Assembly: GCA_038252405.1 (NCBI GenBank) | Contig: JBBSAJ010000006.1 | Location: forward strand, 1 to 64,000 | Length of the DNA: 64,000 nucleotides | Direction: 5' to 3' | Source of the DNA: DATCDE01 sp038252405 | Lineage (GTDB): Bacteria > Actinomycetota > Actinomycetes > Prado026 | Part shown: positions 1-8,880 of the stretch, in pieces | Layout of the letters: each line of letters opens with the position of its first letter | Position numbering within the stretch: position 1 is the first letter of the stretch | Made by a program: the position numbers and the translations under genes | The notes under the pieces: generated by a model | Database searches by the model: none | Told to the model about the DNA's origin: nothing | What the model saw: the letters and a program-made list of their open reading frames with translations, nothing else

Positions 1-188
1 CGGAGCAGCCGGAACCGGAGACAACGACGGATCGACCACGAACACCTGCCTGCGGGGGAAGTCGCAGAACGGACACGTGCAGCCTCCCCGAAGCCCAGGC
101 CAAGATCAACGAGCCACGCCGCAGGGGACCTGAACAGTTACGTCGGGTTGGACAATTGGTGAATGGTCGAAGTCCCGAGTGATTCGAC

Positions 189-530
189 GTGATGGTGAGC
201 GAGGCGCTCGACGCTATACCCGAAGAGCTGGGCGAACTCATGAGCAACGTGGCCGTCACGGTGCAACACGTCAGTGCCCCGGCCGGCCTCTTGGGGCTCT
301 ACCAGGGAGTCCCATTGACGCGTCGGTCGACGTTCTACGTCGTCGCCCTGCCGGACAGGTTCGGCGGACGAATTCGTGAAGGCTTCGCAATCGTTCTCCC
401 GCACGACGGGCATGCCACCTACGACCAAGGCCCTCGCGACGCCACTGCCGTCGCGGACGAGGTCGAGGGACACCTACCCGAGTGCGGTGTCACGGTCCTG
501 CCAGCCTCCCACGTCCAGTTCGGACGGTAG
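189..530 (+). pseudogene. N-terminal remnant of a zincin-like metallopeptidase family protein
   Basis: The first half of this 113-residue frame (SEALDAIPEELGELMSNVAV, then LLGLYQGVPLT and ALPDR) matches my memory of the small actinobacterial zincin-like metallopeptidase family (DUF1025 type). That family normally ends in a zinc site of the HExxH type (HEIAHHFG-like). Here the reading after ALPDR is unlike the family and no HExxH motif follows in any forward frame. An in-frame TGA lies just before the GTG/ATG start at 189/192, and the family-like residues FDV sit between that stop and the start. I read it as a truncated, probably inactive remnant. Family assignment is from recalled sequence patterns only. 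Confidence 0.5.
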
Positions 531-578
531 CTCGGCGTGCCGGTGCAGCCCGGCCGCGATCGCCGAGGGGGTCGACGG

Positions 579-956
579 TCAGTCCTGGTTGGGGGCGTCC
601 TCGGTGCACAGGCAGAACGGGTGGCCTGCCGGGTCGGCATAGACCCGGAAGTGCTCACCCGGCTGGTGGTCGTACTTCGTGGCCCCAGCCGCCAGCACGA
701 GCGACTCGGCGGCGTCTGCGTCATCGACGTCGAAGTCCAGGTGCATCTGCATCGACGAGGCCGGGTCGGGCCAGGTGGGCGGTAGGTAACCGGGGGCGGT
801 CTGGAAGTCGATGCGCCCTCCCGGCCCAGTGACGGTGGCCCAGTCATCGTCCACGTAACTCAGCGTCCCGCCGGTAATCTCGGCATAGAACGCGGCCAGC
901 CTTCTGGCGTCCGGGCAGTCCAGCGCGACCGCGACCAGCCTGATCGAGTTCGCCAT
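579..956 (-). CDS. VOC (glyoxalase/bleomycin-resistance fold) family protein
   Basis: This 125-residue protein is a single vicinal-oxygen-chelate domain. It opens with a beta strand followed by the typical segment CPDARRLAAFYAEITGG, and ends with FRVYADPAGHPFCLCTED, the usual closing strand with a C-terminal acidic residue. Proteins of this size act as dimers, either as metal-dependent lyases or dioxygenases or as binding proteins; the substrate cannot be predicted. The start ATG at 956 is preceded by a strong ribosome-binding site (AGGAGGAAGG) in the minus-strand sequence. It stands alone, with its 5' side facing a gene-poor stretch containing a long C tract. Confidence 0.85.
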   Translation of the reverse strand: MANSIRLVAVALDCPDARRLAAFYAEITGGTLSYVDDDWATVTGPGGRIDFQTAPGYLPPTWPDPASSMQMHLDFDVDDADAAESLVLAAGATKYDHQPGEHFRVYADPAGHPFCLCTEDAPNQD

Positions 957-1425
957 CCCTTCCTCCTCACGAAGTCCCGCGACGTCCCCCCCCCCCCAGA
1001 CCCTAAGCCGACCCGGACTACCCCCGCCCTAGCTAGATCGGGCCGGTCGGGCGTCGGTCCGCACCCGCGGCGACCACTTCACCCGCCTTCACTCCGACCG
1101 CGCGAAGAACCGCGCCATCCACCAACGCGAGGTATTGGGCTACCGCGTCACCCTCGAACACGCCAGCTGAACAAGACCCACCTCCGACGCGACAGAGGAA
1201 ACTTCGAGTCAGAGCCTTGCGGCGCCTTCCGCGGCCTGTATGGGAGTCCAAGTCCCCCCTCGGAAACTCCTTCTGGGCCGCCGACCTGCGACGATGCAGG
1301 CGCAGACCCGTTTCAGCCGCCGTCCATCTACCGCTGGCCCATGAGCCGCATCCGGTTCGGGGCCCTGGTTGCCTGGCCGAGACCGAACTGCGGTCACGGC
1401 TGCCCTCCAAGGCGGCCGCCCGGAC
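957..1425. other. Gene-poor stretch with a 12-C homopolymer and a possible transposase tail
   Basis: No convincing complete gene lies here. It contains a run of 12 C at 986-997 just upstream of the VOC gene. Plus-strand codons 1069-1170 read GDHFTRLHSDRAKNRAIHQR and then a tail ending in VLGYRVTLEHAS before a TGA, which resembles the C-terminal tail of some actinobacterial transposases as I remember them. The rest of the potential element (upstream catalytic domain, terminal inverted repeats) was not seen. The remaining open frames have no recognisable domains. Confidence 0.4.
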
Positions 1426-1460
1426 TTGACGTCTGCGCATCTATTCAGATGATTGTTCCA
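1426..1460 (+). promoter_or_regulatory. Putative promoter and ArsR operator of the metal-efflux operon
   Basis: TTGACG at 1426-1431 and GATGAT at 1448-1453 form a -35/-10 pair with 16-bp spacing. The start codon of the regulator gene (1460) lies 7 nt after the -10, so the transcript would be essentially leaderless, which fits the absence of a Shine-Dalgarno sequence. Between and over the elements lies a 5-4-5 inverted repeat, CATCT-ATTC-AGATG (1438-1451), a plausible site for autorepression by the ArsR-type protein. This is inference from sequence layout. Confidence 0.5.
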
Positions 1461-1861
1461 TGGTGAAGGAGATCGTGGGGCTTGACGCGTGCGTCACCGC
1501 GTGTGTTCATCCCGAGAAAGTCGAGCTGGTGCAGGCGAACGCCTTGGGTGAGCCCGACCTGGATCGGGTGGCGGCGATGTTCAAGCTGCTCGGCGACCCC
1601 ACCCGGGCGAAGCTGCTGTACGCGCTGCTCGAGGCGGGTGAGCTGTGCGTGTGCGACCTGGCGGCTGCTACCGGGGTGGCCGAGTCGACCGTCTCCCAGG
1701 CGCTGCGGCTGCTGCGGGTCTCCGACGTCGTGGCCGGCCGTCGCGAGGGACGCATGGTGTTCTACCGGCTGGCCGACGCGCACGTCCGGATGCTGCTCGA
1801 CCTGTCCCGTGAGCACGTCCACCACGAGGAGCGTCCAGCGGCAGAACGGTCGGCCCGGTGA
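1460..1861 (+). CDS. ArsR/SmtB-family metal-responsive repressor (CmtR/CadC-like)
   Basis: This 133-residue winged-helix repressor has the ArsR core (FKLLGDPTRAKLLYALLEAG, then the recognition helix region AESTVSQALRLLR and the wing GRREGRMVFYRL). The metal-site helix carries ELCVCDL with Cys63, Cys65 and Asp66, the alpha-3 type ligand set of Cd/Pb/Zn/As sensors. The N-terminal extension has CVTACVH (Cys11, Cys15, His17), which could add ligands as in CadC-type proteins. Metal binding would release DNA and derepress the operon. Its TGA overlaps the GTG start of the downstream CDF exporter (GTGA), so the two are translationally coupled. The exact metal is not determined. Confidence 0.9.
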   Translation: MVKEIVGLDACVTACVHPEKVELVQANALGEPDLDRVAAMFKLLGDPTRAKLLYALLEAGELCVCDLAAATGVAESTVSQALRLLRVSDVVAGRREGRMVFYRLADAHVRMLLDLSREHVHHEERPAAERSAR

Positions 1862-2769
1862 GCGGCGGTCACGTCCACGGAACCGGAAACGGCCATGCGG
1901 GGACCCGCTACCGGGGGCGGCTGGCGGTGTCCTTCTCACTCGTCGCGGGGTTCTTCGCCGTCGAGCTGACCGTGGGCCTGCTGTCCGGCTCGCTGGCCGT
2001 GCTGTCCGATGCCGGGCACATGGCCGCCGACGTCGTCACCCTGGGTGCGGCCCTGGCGGCCACGCGCATCGCCACCCGCAAGGACGCCACCGGACGTCGG
2101 ACGTTCGGCTCGTACCGGGCCGAGGTCTTCGCCTCCGGGCTTGCTGTGCTCGTCATGGCCGGAGTGTCGGTCTACATCGCGGTGGAGGCGATCACCCGGA
2201 TCGGCAAGCAGCCCGAGGTGAACGGCACCCCGATGCTCGTCGTCGGCGCGGTCGGGCTGGCCGTCAACGTCGTCAGCATCCTGCTGCTGCGGGCCGGCTC
2301 CACCGAGAGCCTGAACGTCAAGGGCGCCTACCTGGAGGCCGTCGCCGACGCGGCGGGCTCCCTTGGCGTCCTGACCGCAGGCGTCCTGGTCAGCCTGACA
2401 GGTCAGGGCTGGTGGGACACCCTGGTCGCGCTGGCCATCGGCGTGTTCGTCATGGCCCGGGCGATCATGCTCGGTCGTGAGGTGATCGCCGTTCTCGGCC
2501 AGCACGCACCTGCGGGCATGGACCCGAACGAGATCACCGCGGCGCTCGCCGCCGTGCCCGGCGTCGAGCAGGTCCACGACCTGCATGTGTGGACCCTGAC
2601 CTCAGGCATGCACGTCGCCTCTGCGCACCTCGTCACCGCGAACGACGTACTGACCCACAGCGTCCTGGACTCCGCCCGGCAGACCCTGGCCGACCGGTTC
2701 GCCCTGACCCACGCCACGCTGCAGGTGGAACCAGCGAGCCACACCGGCTGTGAGGAGATCACCTGGTGA
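1858..2769 (+). CDS. Cation diffusion facilitator (CzcD-like) metal exporter
   Basis: This inner-membrane proton/metal antiporter of 303 residues has six predicted membrane segments and a C-terminal cytoplasmic domain. The first metal-site motif is SDAGHMAADV (HxxxD). The second site reads YLEAVADAAGS, in which Glu stands where zinc-selective members have His; I recall this variant in some actinobacterial CDF proteins, and it may shift selectivity toward Cd or another soft metal. The cytoplasmic domain has the usual VHDLHVWTLTSG segment. It starts at GTG 1858, overlapping the stop of the ArsR regulator, so it is the effector of that sensor. The His-rich N-terminus (HVHGTGNGH) is typical. Confidence 0.92.
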   Translation: MSGGHVHGTGNGHAGTRYRGRLAVSFSLVAGFFAVELTVGLLSGSLAVLSDAGHMAADVVTLGAALAATRIATRKDATGRRTFGSYRAEVFASGLAVLVMAGVSVYIAVEAITRIGKQPEVNGTPMLVVGAVGLAVNVVSILLLRAGSTESLNVKGAYLEAVADAAGSLGVLTAGVLVSLTGQGWWDTLVALAIGVFVMARAIMLGREVIAVLGQHAPAGMDPNEITAALAAVPGVEQVHDLHVWTLTSGMHVASAHLVTANDVLTHSVLDSARQTLADRFALTHATLQVEPASHTGCEEITW

Positions 2770-2936
2770 GTGCGGCGTGGCTGAGCGTGCCTGGCTGACC
2801 GACCGGCGTCGAGACCCGACCGATCTTCCGCTCTCCTCGTGGAGCCGAAGGCGGTAGCGTCCGCAGCGACCCGAACTTGGCAAGCCTTCTTTGGGTCCGG
2901 GCGTCCTCGGGCGATCTGCGGCACAGGAGGTGGGCT

Positions 2937-4256
2937 GTGAGCGACGCGCAGGATGGGTCCGCCTCCGCCCCGGCTGACCTGATGCGCAGCCGGCCGTACC
3001 ACCGACTGCTGCTCGTGTCTGCGGTCGTCGGGGTTGTCGTCTCGGTGGCCTCGTGGGGCTTCTTGGAGGTCACCCACTGGCTGCAGCAGTGGGTCTACGC
3101 CGACCTTCCGAAGAGCCTGGGGCTCGACCCGGCACCGTGGTGGTGGCCGCTGCCGGTGCTCGCGCTGGCCGGAGTGGTGATCGCCTTCGCCGTCGTGCGG
3201 CTGCCCGGACACGGTGGTCATGACCCCTCCCAGGGCCTGGGCCGCGGAGCGCCGATCACCCCGGCCCAGGTCCCCGGCGTCGTCCTGGCCGCAGTCGCGA
3301 CACTCGGGCTCGGGCTGGTGCTGGGCCCGGAGGCGCCGCTGCTGGCCATGGGCACCGGGGTCGCGCTGTTCCTGATCGACCGAGGCCGACGACCGGTGCC
3401 CGACCAGGCGCGGATGGTGATCGGCGCGGCGGGCAGCTTCGCCGCGCTAGCGACGATCTTCGGCTCGCCGATCATCGGTGCGGTCATCATCATCGAGGCC
3501 GCCGGGCTCGGCGGTGCGACCCTGCCGGTGGTCCTGCTGCCCGGGCTGATCGCGGCGGGGATCGGGTCCCTTACCTTCGTCGGCATCGGTTCGCTCACCG
3601 GACTGAGCTCGAGCGCCTACGCGCTGCCGCCGTTGACTCTGCCCGCCTACCCGACGCCCCGCCTCACCGACTTCCTGTGGACGATCCTGCTCGCGCTCGT
3701 GGCCGCGGTGGTCGTGTTCCTCATCATGGAGCTGGGCCACCAAACCCGTGACGTGGTGGCCAAGCGGCCGTTCCTCCTCCACCCGGCGGCAGCGGTGGTG
3801 GTGGGCCTGCTGGCCGTCGCCTTCGCCGAGGTGACCGGGCAGAGCTCCGGAGCGGTGCTGTTCTCCGGACAGGAGGAGATGTCCGCAACGGTGCAGGCCG
3901 CCGCGACGGTGTCCGTGGGCACCCTCGCGCTGCTCCTGGTGGCCAAGGGCCTGGCCTGGGGCGTCTCGATGGGTGCGGCCCGCGGTGGCCCGGCCTTCCC
4001 GGCCATGTTCCTCGGCCTCGCGGGCGGCCTGCTGGCCTCGCATCTGCCCGGCTTCGCCGAGACCCCGGCCGTCGCCGCTCTCGTCGGAGCCGCCGTCGTC
4101 GTGGTGCTCCGCCTGCCGTTGTCCGCGATCATCCTCGCGCTGCTGATCACCCGGGCCGGGCCCGGTGCCGCGCCGCTGGTCATCGTGGCCGTGGCCGTGG
4201 CCTACCTGGCGGCGCTGGCCCTGTCGGCCCGCCGTGAGCACCCCGATCCGGTGTAG
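2937..4256 (+). CDS. ClC-family chloride channel/transporter
   Basis: This 439-residue polytopic membrane protein belongs to the ClC superfamily. The conserved helix-F loop appears as GPEAP (residues about 130-134), retaining the gating glutamate of the canonical GREGP. A later GGPAFPAMFLG matches the GxFxP region. GTG 2937 is preferred because AGGAGG lies 6 nt upstream; a longer in-frame start at 2877 has no ribosome-binding site. The protein lacks C-terminal CBS domains. Its 3' end overlaps, in convergent orientation, the tail of the frameshifted radical-SAM gene by about 77 nt. It could be a channel or a proton-coupled antiporter; ion specificity cannot be told. Confidence 0.9.
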   Translation: MSDAQDGSASAPADLMRSRPYHRLLLVSAVVGVVVSVASWGFLEVTHWLQQWVYADLPKSLGLDPAPWWWPLPVLALAGVVIAFAVVRLPGHGGHDPSQGLGRGAPITPAQVPGVVLAAVATLGLGLVLGPEAPLLAMGTGVALFLIDRGRRPVPDQARMVIGAAGSFAALATIFGSPIIGAVIIIEAAGLGGATLPVVLLPGLIAAGIGSLTFVGIGSLTGLSSSAYALPPLTLPAYPTPRLTDFLWTILLALVAAVVVFLIMELGHQTRDVVAKRPFLLHPAAAVVVGLLAVAFAEVTGQSSGAVLFSGQEEMSATVQAAATVSVGTLALLLVAKGLAWGVSMGAARGGPAFPAMFLGLAGGLLASHLPGFAETPAVAALVGAAVVVVLRLPLSAIILALLITRAGPGAAPLVIVAVAVAYLAALALSARREHPDPV

Positions 4257-5594
4257 CGAGCGGGTGCGGGAGACCGTGGCATTCGGACCACGGCCGACCG
4301 CTGACACAGGTGCAGGGGTCGTCCGGCTTCCGCCGGGCATCGCCGGCGGCATACCACTCCCGCAGCTCGACGGCGTCGCGTCCGCGTCGCAGAAGACCGG
4401 CCATGAGGCGCATCGGCTCGTCGACGTGGCGGAAGAACGCCCGGTAGCCCTCGCAGAGGAAATGCAGTCCTGGCTCACCGTCCGGCGTGTGCAGGAAGCG
4501 GTCCTTGGGGCAGCCACCGTTGCAGGCGAACCGGACGTCGCAGGAGCGGCAGTACTCAGGGAGCGTGTCGAGCTTGGCCCGTCCGAAGGCTCGCTGCTGC
4601 GGGGAGTCGACGAGCTGGAGCAGCGTGCGCCCCCGGTGATGTTGCCGAGCAGGTACTCGGGCTCGACGTAGTGGTCGCAGGAGTACAGGTCCCCGTTGTG
4701 CTCGAGGGCTACGGCGTCGCCGCAGGTCTGCGCGTGGACGCACAGACCCATCTGGTGCATGCCTATCCAGTGGGCCAGCGCGGTGTCGAACATCGAGACG
4801 AAGACGTCGCCGACGTCGTGGCGGGCCCACTCCTCGAAGACGTCGATGAGGAACCGGCCGTACTGCCGGGCCCCGACCGTGCGGTGGGTGACGACGTCGC
4901 CCTCTTGGCGGTAGCGCGGACGGGCGCCCGACCGGGGTCCCCAGCCGGACTCCGCGAGCGGCAGCAGCTCGGGGGTCACCCGCTCGACGATGGGGATGAG
5001 CTGGACGAACGTGGCGCCGAGCTCGTCGCGCAGGAAGGTGTAGACCGCGCGGCCGTGGTCACCGTTGGCGGCGTTGACCGTCGTGAGGGCGTTCCACTCG
5101 ACGCCGTGGCGCTTGAGCGCGTCCAGCCCGCGTAAGACGCGGTCGTAGGTGGGCTTGCCACCCTTGTCGACGCGGTATGCGTCGTGCATCTCCCGCGGAC
5201 CGTCGATCGACACGCCCACCAGGAAGTCGTTGGCGCGGAGGAACTCGGCCCATTCGTCGTCGATGAGCGTCGCGTTCGTCTGCACCGTGTTGAGGACGCG
5301 CTGGCCCTCCGGTGCGTATCGGCGTTCCAGCTCGAGAGTTCGCCGGAAGAAGTCCAGGCCCATGAGGGTGGGCTCACCGCCCTGGAACGCGACGACGATC
5401 TCGTCGAGCCCGCGCTGAGCGGCGAGCAGCTGGCTGACGTAGGCCTCGTGCACCGCCGGGTCCATGCGGAACCCGCTGCCCGGGTAGAGCTCCTCCTTGG
5501 ACAGGAAGAAGCAGTACACGCAGTCGAGGTTGCAGATCGCGCCCGTCGGCTTGGACATGACGTGGAACGCGCGAGGGGCCGCGCCGGTGGTCAC
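4180..5594 (-). pseudogene. Anaerobic sulfatase-maturating radical SAM enzyme, single-base frameshift
   Basis: The family installs formylglycine in the sulfatase active site using S-adenosylmethionine and Fe-S clusters. The N-terminal frame begins near SKPTGAICNLDCVYCFF, with the radical-SAM cysteines Cys21, Cys25 and Cys28, and continues through FQGGEPTLMG and SIDGPREMHD to YSCDHYVEPEYLLGNI. The frame then breaks. The next frame picks up the expected sequence (LLQLVDSPQQRAFGRAKLDT, then PEYCRSCDVRFACNGGCPKDRF), which carries the auxiliary-cluster cysteines. The break lies at a C5 run on the plus strand (4630-4634); one extra base restores the full protein. This is either a real mutation or a homopolymer sequencing error. 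The tail (CTCVSGRPWSECHG) resembles a SEC-C-type end. The cognate sulfatase follows on the same strand side. Confidence 0.85.
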
Positions 5595-5643
5595 GGCGCG
5601 GCCCCTCGTCGTCGTACGTCGTCACGCCGCGAGTCTGCCTGAC

Positions 5644-7700
5644 TCAGTCAAGGATGAACCAGCCACGGACCTGGGCCTCGTGGTCGACGTAGCGCTCGCC
5701 GGAGACGTCCACCACGACCTTGTCGATCGAGCCTCCGGTGAACCGGTAGGGAGCGGTGTACGCCGGCGCCACCGGCGATGCGTCGTCGCGGCCCACACAC
5801 AGCCCGTCGCCGACCGCGCAGAACATGCCCGGCTACGTCACGATCTCGCCGCTGCCCACGACGTCTTCGTCGACGTAGAGGGTGAGGGTCCCTCGTGGTC
5901 CTGGCATGGAGGGGTCCGGGTTGCGGCCGGCAGCGACGAACTCGGCGGTGACCACGTGCGACCCCGGTTCGAGGTCGCGATCGGCCGTGATCGTCCGCAG
6001 GAAGGTCCCGACCCAGTTGAACGCGTAGGTCACCCTGTGGTCCTGCACGTAAAGGCTGTGCCCGCCGACGACTCCCCCGTGCGCGAACAGCACTCCCTCG
6101 GCCTCCCCGGAGTCGACCCGCACCCCCGCGGCGATCGTGTAGGAGCGACCGCTGATCGCGACGGCGGACTGCTCCGGCACCGACGCGCAGTCCGGGTAGT
6201 AGACGTACCGGTCGCGCTCCGGCGCGCCGCTGGGCCGCTCCGCGAGGATCTGCTCGAGCGCGGTCCGGTCGTCGAGCGGAAGCCCGTTGTACTGGGCGGC
6301 GAGCTCGAACCAGCGGGCCTTCATGCGTTCCAGCCGCTCGGGCTCCTGGTCGGCCACGTTCCTGGACTGCGAGCGGTCGACCTCGATGTGGTACAGCTCC
6401 CAGACGTCGTTCTCGAACTTCCCCCAGCCGGACAGCGGTGGGTGCAGCGTGCACGCGAGCCAGCCGTCCTCGTAGAGCGCCCGCTGCCCCAGCATCGCGT
6501 AGAACTGGGCCCGCTTGCCGGGCACCTCCGGGTCGGTCAGGGAGGCGGCGAAGCTCTCGCCCTCGATCGGACGCTGTACGAAGCCGTTGAGCGTCTCTGG
6601 TGGGGTGATGCCGATCAGTTCGTAGACCGTTGGGACGACGTCGACGGCGTGCACGTACTGCGATCGAGGCGTCGCCGACTTGGCGATCTTCGCCGGCCAG
6701 GCCACCAGCGCCATGTCCGCGATGCCGCCCTCGTAGCCGGCCCACCGCTTCCAGTACGGGAACGGCGTGTCGAAGGCCCACGCCCACCCAGTGTTGTAGT
6801 GGTTGTAGGACGTCGGGCTGCCCAGCCCGTCGATGTGCTGCAGCGTCAGCTCGGTCGGGGTCGGTGCGCCGTTGAAGAAGCGCCACTCGTTGAACGTGCC
6901 GTTCGGCCCGCCCTCGCCGCTCGCCCCGTTGTCCGAGACGACGACGATGATCGTGTTGTCCAGCTCACCCGACGACTCGAGGAAGTCGACCACGCGGCCG
7001 ACCTGGTCGTCGGTGTACTCGACGTACCCGGCGAAGACCTCGGCCATGCGGGCGAACAGCCGCTTCTCGTCGTCGCTGAGCGAGTCCCAGGGTCGGACGG
7101 TGTCCAGCAGCGGCCACGGCTGGCCGTCCGGACCGGTTGCGGCCGGCTCCCCGTGCGGGTTGATGCCCGACAGCTCGGTGTCCTGGGGCAGCAGGCCGAG
7201 CTCCTTCTGCCTGGTCAGGATGCCGTCGCGGATGGCCTCGTACCCGTCGTCGAAGACCCCTCGGTACTTGTCCGCCCGCTGGTGGAACACGTGGTGCGGC
7301 GCGTGCGCGGCGTCGAGTGAGAAGTAGAGGAAGAACGGCTTCTCCGGATCGACCGCCTTGGCGTCACGGATGAACTGGATCGCCTTGTCCGACAGGTCCT
7401 TCGCGATGTGGTACCCCTCCTCCGGCGTCGCGGGCGGCTCCGTCGGATGGTTGTCGTGGACCAGGTCCGGGTACCAGCAGCTCGACTCGCCACCGAGGAA
7501 GCCGTAGAAGCGCTCAAAGCCGCGACCGAGCGGCCAGCGCTTCTTCCACGCCGCCATCCCGGTCTCCTCACCCGGGGTGAGGTGCCACTTGCCCACGCAG
7601 TAGGTGTTGTAGCCGTTCTCGACGAGCACCTCGGAGATGAACCCGTTCTCGAACGGGATGCGCGTCGAGATCCCGGGGAACCCCGAGCTGAACTCCGCTC
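5644..7700 (-). pseudogene. Arylsulfatase, N-terminally truncated and with an internal stop codon
   Basis: Most of a type I sulfatase is readable (VENGYNTYCVGKWHLTP, TIIVVVSDNGASGEGGPNGT, GYEGGIADMALVAWP, HAVDVVPTVYELIGI, then a C-terminal beta domain). Homology starts abruptly near residue EFSSGFPGIS (about 7695). The roughly 95 residues that should precede it, including the CxPxR motif whose cysteine becomes formylglycine, are missing, so the enzyme cannot be active. At 5833-5835 an in-frame TAG interrupts the C-terminus; the same frame continues (FCAVGDGLCVGRD, then FTGGSIDKVVVDVSGERYVD) to a natural stop at 5644. The family usually has Gln near that position, so CAG to TAG is likely. The maturase downstream is also broken. 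Confidence 0.88.
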
Positions 7701-7737
7701 GCGGCCATCGAAGCCGACGAGGAAGAAGGAGCCTGAC

Positions 7738-7890
7738 ATGCCCATGGCAGCCCGGCGTATGCGTAGGACAGCCGCCGTGGTCGGCGGGGCCGCCGTGGTC
7801 GCCCACGGCGTCAACCGCCGCGGCCACCGGCGTGAAGACCGTCGCGACGACCGCGGCGACCGGCGCGACGACCGTCGCGACCGGCGCTAG
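7738..7890 (+). CDS. Small Arg/Asp-rich protein of unknown function
   Basis: This 50-residue frame starts at ATG 7738 after AAGGAG at 7726-7731 (good spacing). It reads MPMAARRMRRTAAVVGGAAV, a short hydrophobic segment, then a low-complexity tail of repeated DRRDD/DRGDRR units built from tandem CGCGACGAC-like codons. Small proteins beginning with an Arg-rich segment followed by a hydrophobic stretch are common in actinobacteria and are sometimes annotated as hypothetical membrane proteins. It sits exactly at the edge where the truncated sulfatase loses homology, so the deletion may have brought it here. No function can be assigned. Confidence 0.5.
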   Translation: MPMAARRMRRTAAVVGGAAVVAHGVNRRGHRREDRRDDRGDRRDDRRDRR

Positions 7891-7902
7891 CGCCGACCCG
7901 CT

Positions 7903-8844
7903 TCAGGGTCGGACGAGGGCCACCACGAAGTCCTTGTAGTAGCCGGCCGACAGGTAGACGGACGGCGAGTGGTACACCGACGGCAGCACCCGCTGGCCGA
8001 CCACCCTGCCGCCCTGGTGCCAGTAGACGTAGCCCATCGGCTGGGCCAGGTTCATGTCCAGCATGATCGCCGTCCGGGCCCGGGCCTGGACGAGCGCGTC
8101 GGCCAGGTCCAGCGCCGTCACGTCGTGGCCGAACGCGTAGACGAGCGACCCGTCGGCGAGCTCCCCGAGGGCCGACCGGTTGGCCAGCCGGGTGTCGTGG
8201 TCGGCCCAGCCCCAGCGGCTGTTCGAGTCGTGGGCGGTGGCCCGGCTGGTGAACTGGTCGACGAGCAGCCCCATGTTCTGCCGGACCACCTGGACGCCGG
8301 CGACACTGCTGCGTTCCCGATCCCACTGGACGATGGACAGCCGGCCGGTGTCGTCCACCACGAGGGAGGCCAGCCCCGGGCGAAGCGTGCTGACCAGGCG
8401 GCCCGCGTAGTAGTAGCCACCCACGTGGTCACGCAGCTTGAACGCGCCGTTGAAGGCGGCGGCCAGGGTGGGCACCCAGGTGGCCGCCTGCCGGTCCGCC
8501 GGGAGCATGGGCCCACCCTCGGGGAACTGGGTGCCCGGGATGAACCGGAACGACAGCGCACTCGGATCCATCCACAACAGCGCGATGCTGCCCGACCGGG
8601 TCGTGGCCAGGAAGGGGGCGGGCCGCCCAGACACCACCGTGCCCGCGGCGCGCCAACTGAGGCCGTTCACTGCCGGCGGCGCCAGTGTCGCGGCCTGGGT
8701 GGGTGCCGCCGCCGCGGTGACGGACGGGTGCGGGGCCGGTGTGCTGGCGCGTGCCCGCGGCGGCGCGGTCGCGGCGTCTGCCGCGCACCCGCTGACGGCC
8801 AGCAGGGTCACCAGCACGCCGGCGGCGGTAGCGGTTCGACGCAC
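7903..8844 (-). CDS. Lipoprotein with phosphodiester glycosidase (NAGPA-like) domain
   Basis: This exported lipoprotein has 313 residues. The N-terminus has an Arg-rich start and a hydrophobic stretch ending in the lipobox LAVSGC (Cys about residue 20), followed by an Ala/Pro/Thr-rich linker. The folded part (about residues 60-313) has features of the NAGPA/DUF2233 family: AAFNGAFKLRDHVGGYYYAG, LASLVVDDTGRL, WGWADHDTRLANRSALGE and TAIMLDMNLAQPMGYVYW. Relatives of the domain hydrolyse phosphodiester-linked sugars; in actinobacteria a cell-envelope role is plausible but unproven. The start is GTG 8844. It is transcribed toward the small Arg-rich gene (convergent). Confidence 0.75.
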   Translation of the reverse strand: MRRTATAAGVLVTLLAVSGCAADAATAPPRARASTPAPHPSVTAAAAPTQAATLAPPAVNGLSWRAAGTVVSGRPAPFLATTRSGSIALLWMDPSALSFRFIPGTQFPEGGPMLPADRQAATWVPTLAAAFNGAFKLRDHVGGYYYAGRLVSTLRPGLASLVVDDTGRLSIVQWDRERSSVAGVQVVRQNMGLLVDQFTSRATAHDSNSRWGWADHDTRLANRSALGELADGSLVYAFGHDVTALDLADALVQARARTAIMLDMNLAQPMGYVYWHQGGRVVGQRVLPSVYHSPSVYLSAGYYKDFVVALVRP

Positions 8845-8880
8845 CGGGCGAGGGTACGTCGCCCGTGCGAACCGGCGACG

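Noticed and set aside
138..473. Minus-strand frame containing HVAHEFAQLFGYSVERLAHH, which looks like a zinc-protease HExxH region
   Set aside because: It is the exact antisense of the family-like N-terminal region of the forward metallopeptidase remnant; no other domain support and no ribosome-binding site.
1033..1170. An intact insertion sequence in the 957-1425 stretch
   Set aside because: Only a short tail resembling a transposase end is present; no catalytic domain, terminal repeats or target duplication were seen.
1217..1429. A 70-residue forward frame before the ArsR gene
   Set aside because: No ribosome-binding site, no family resemblance and an unusual Arg/Pro-rich composition; likely noncoding.
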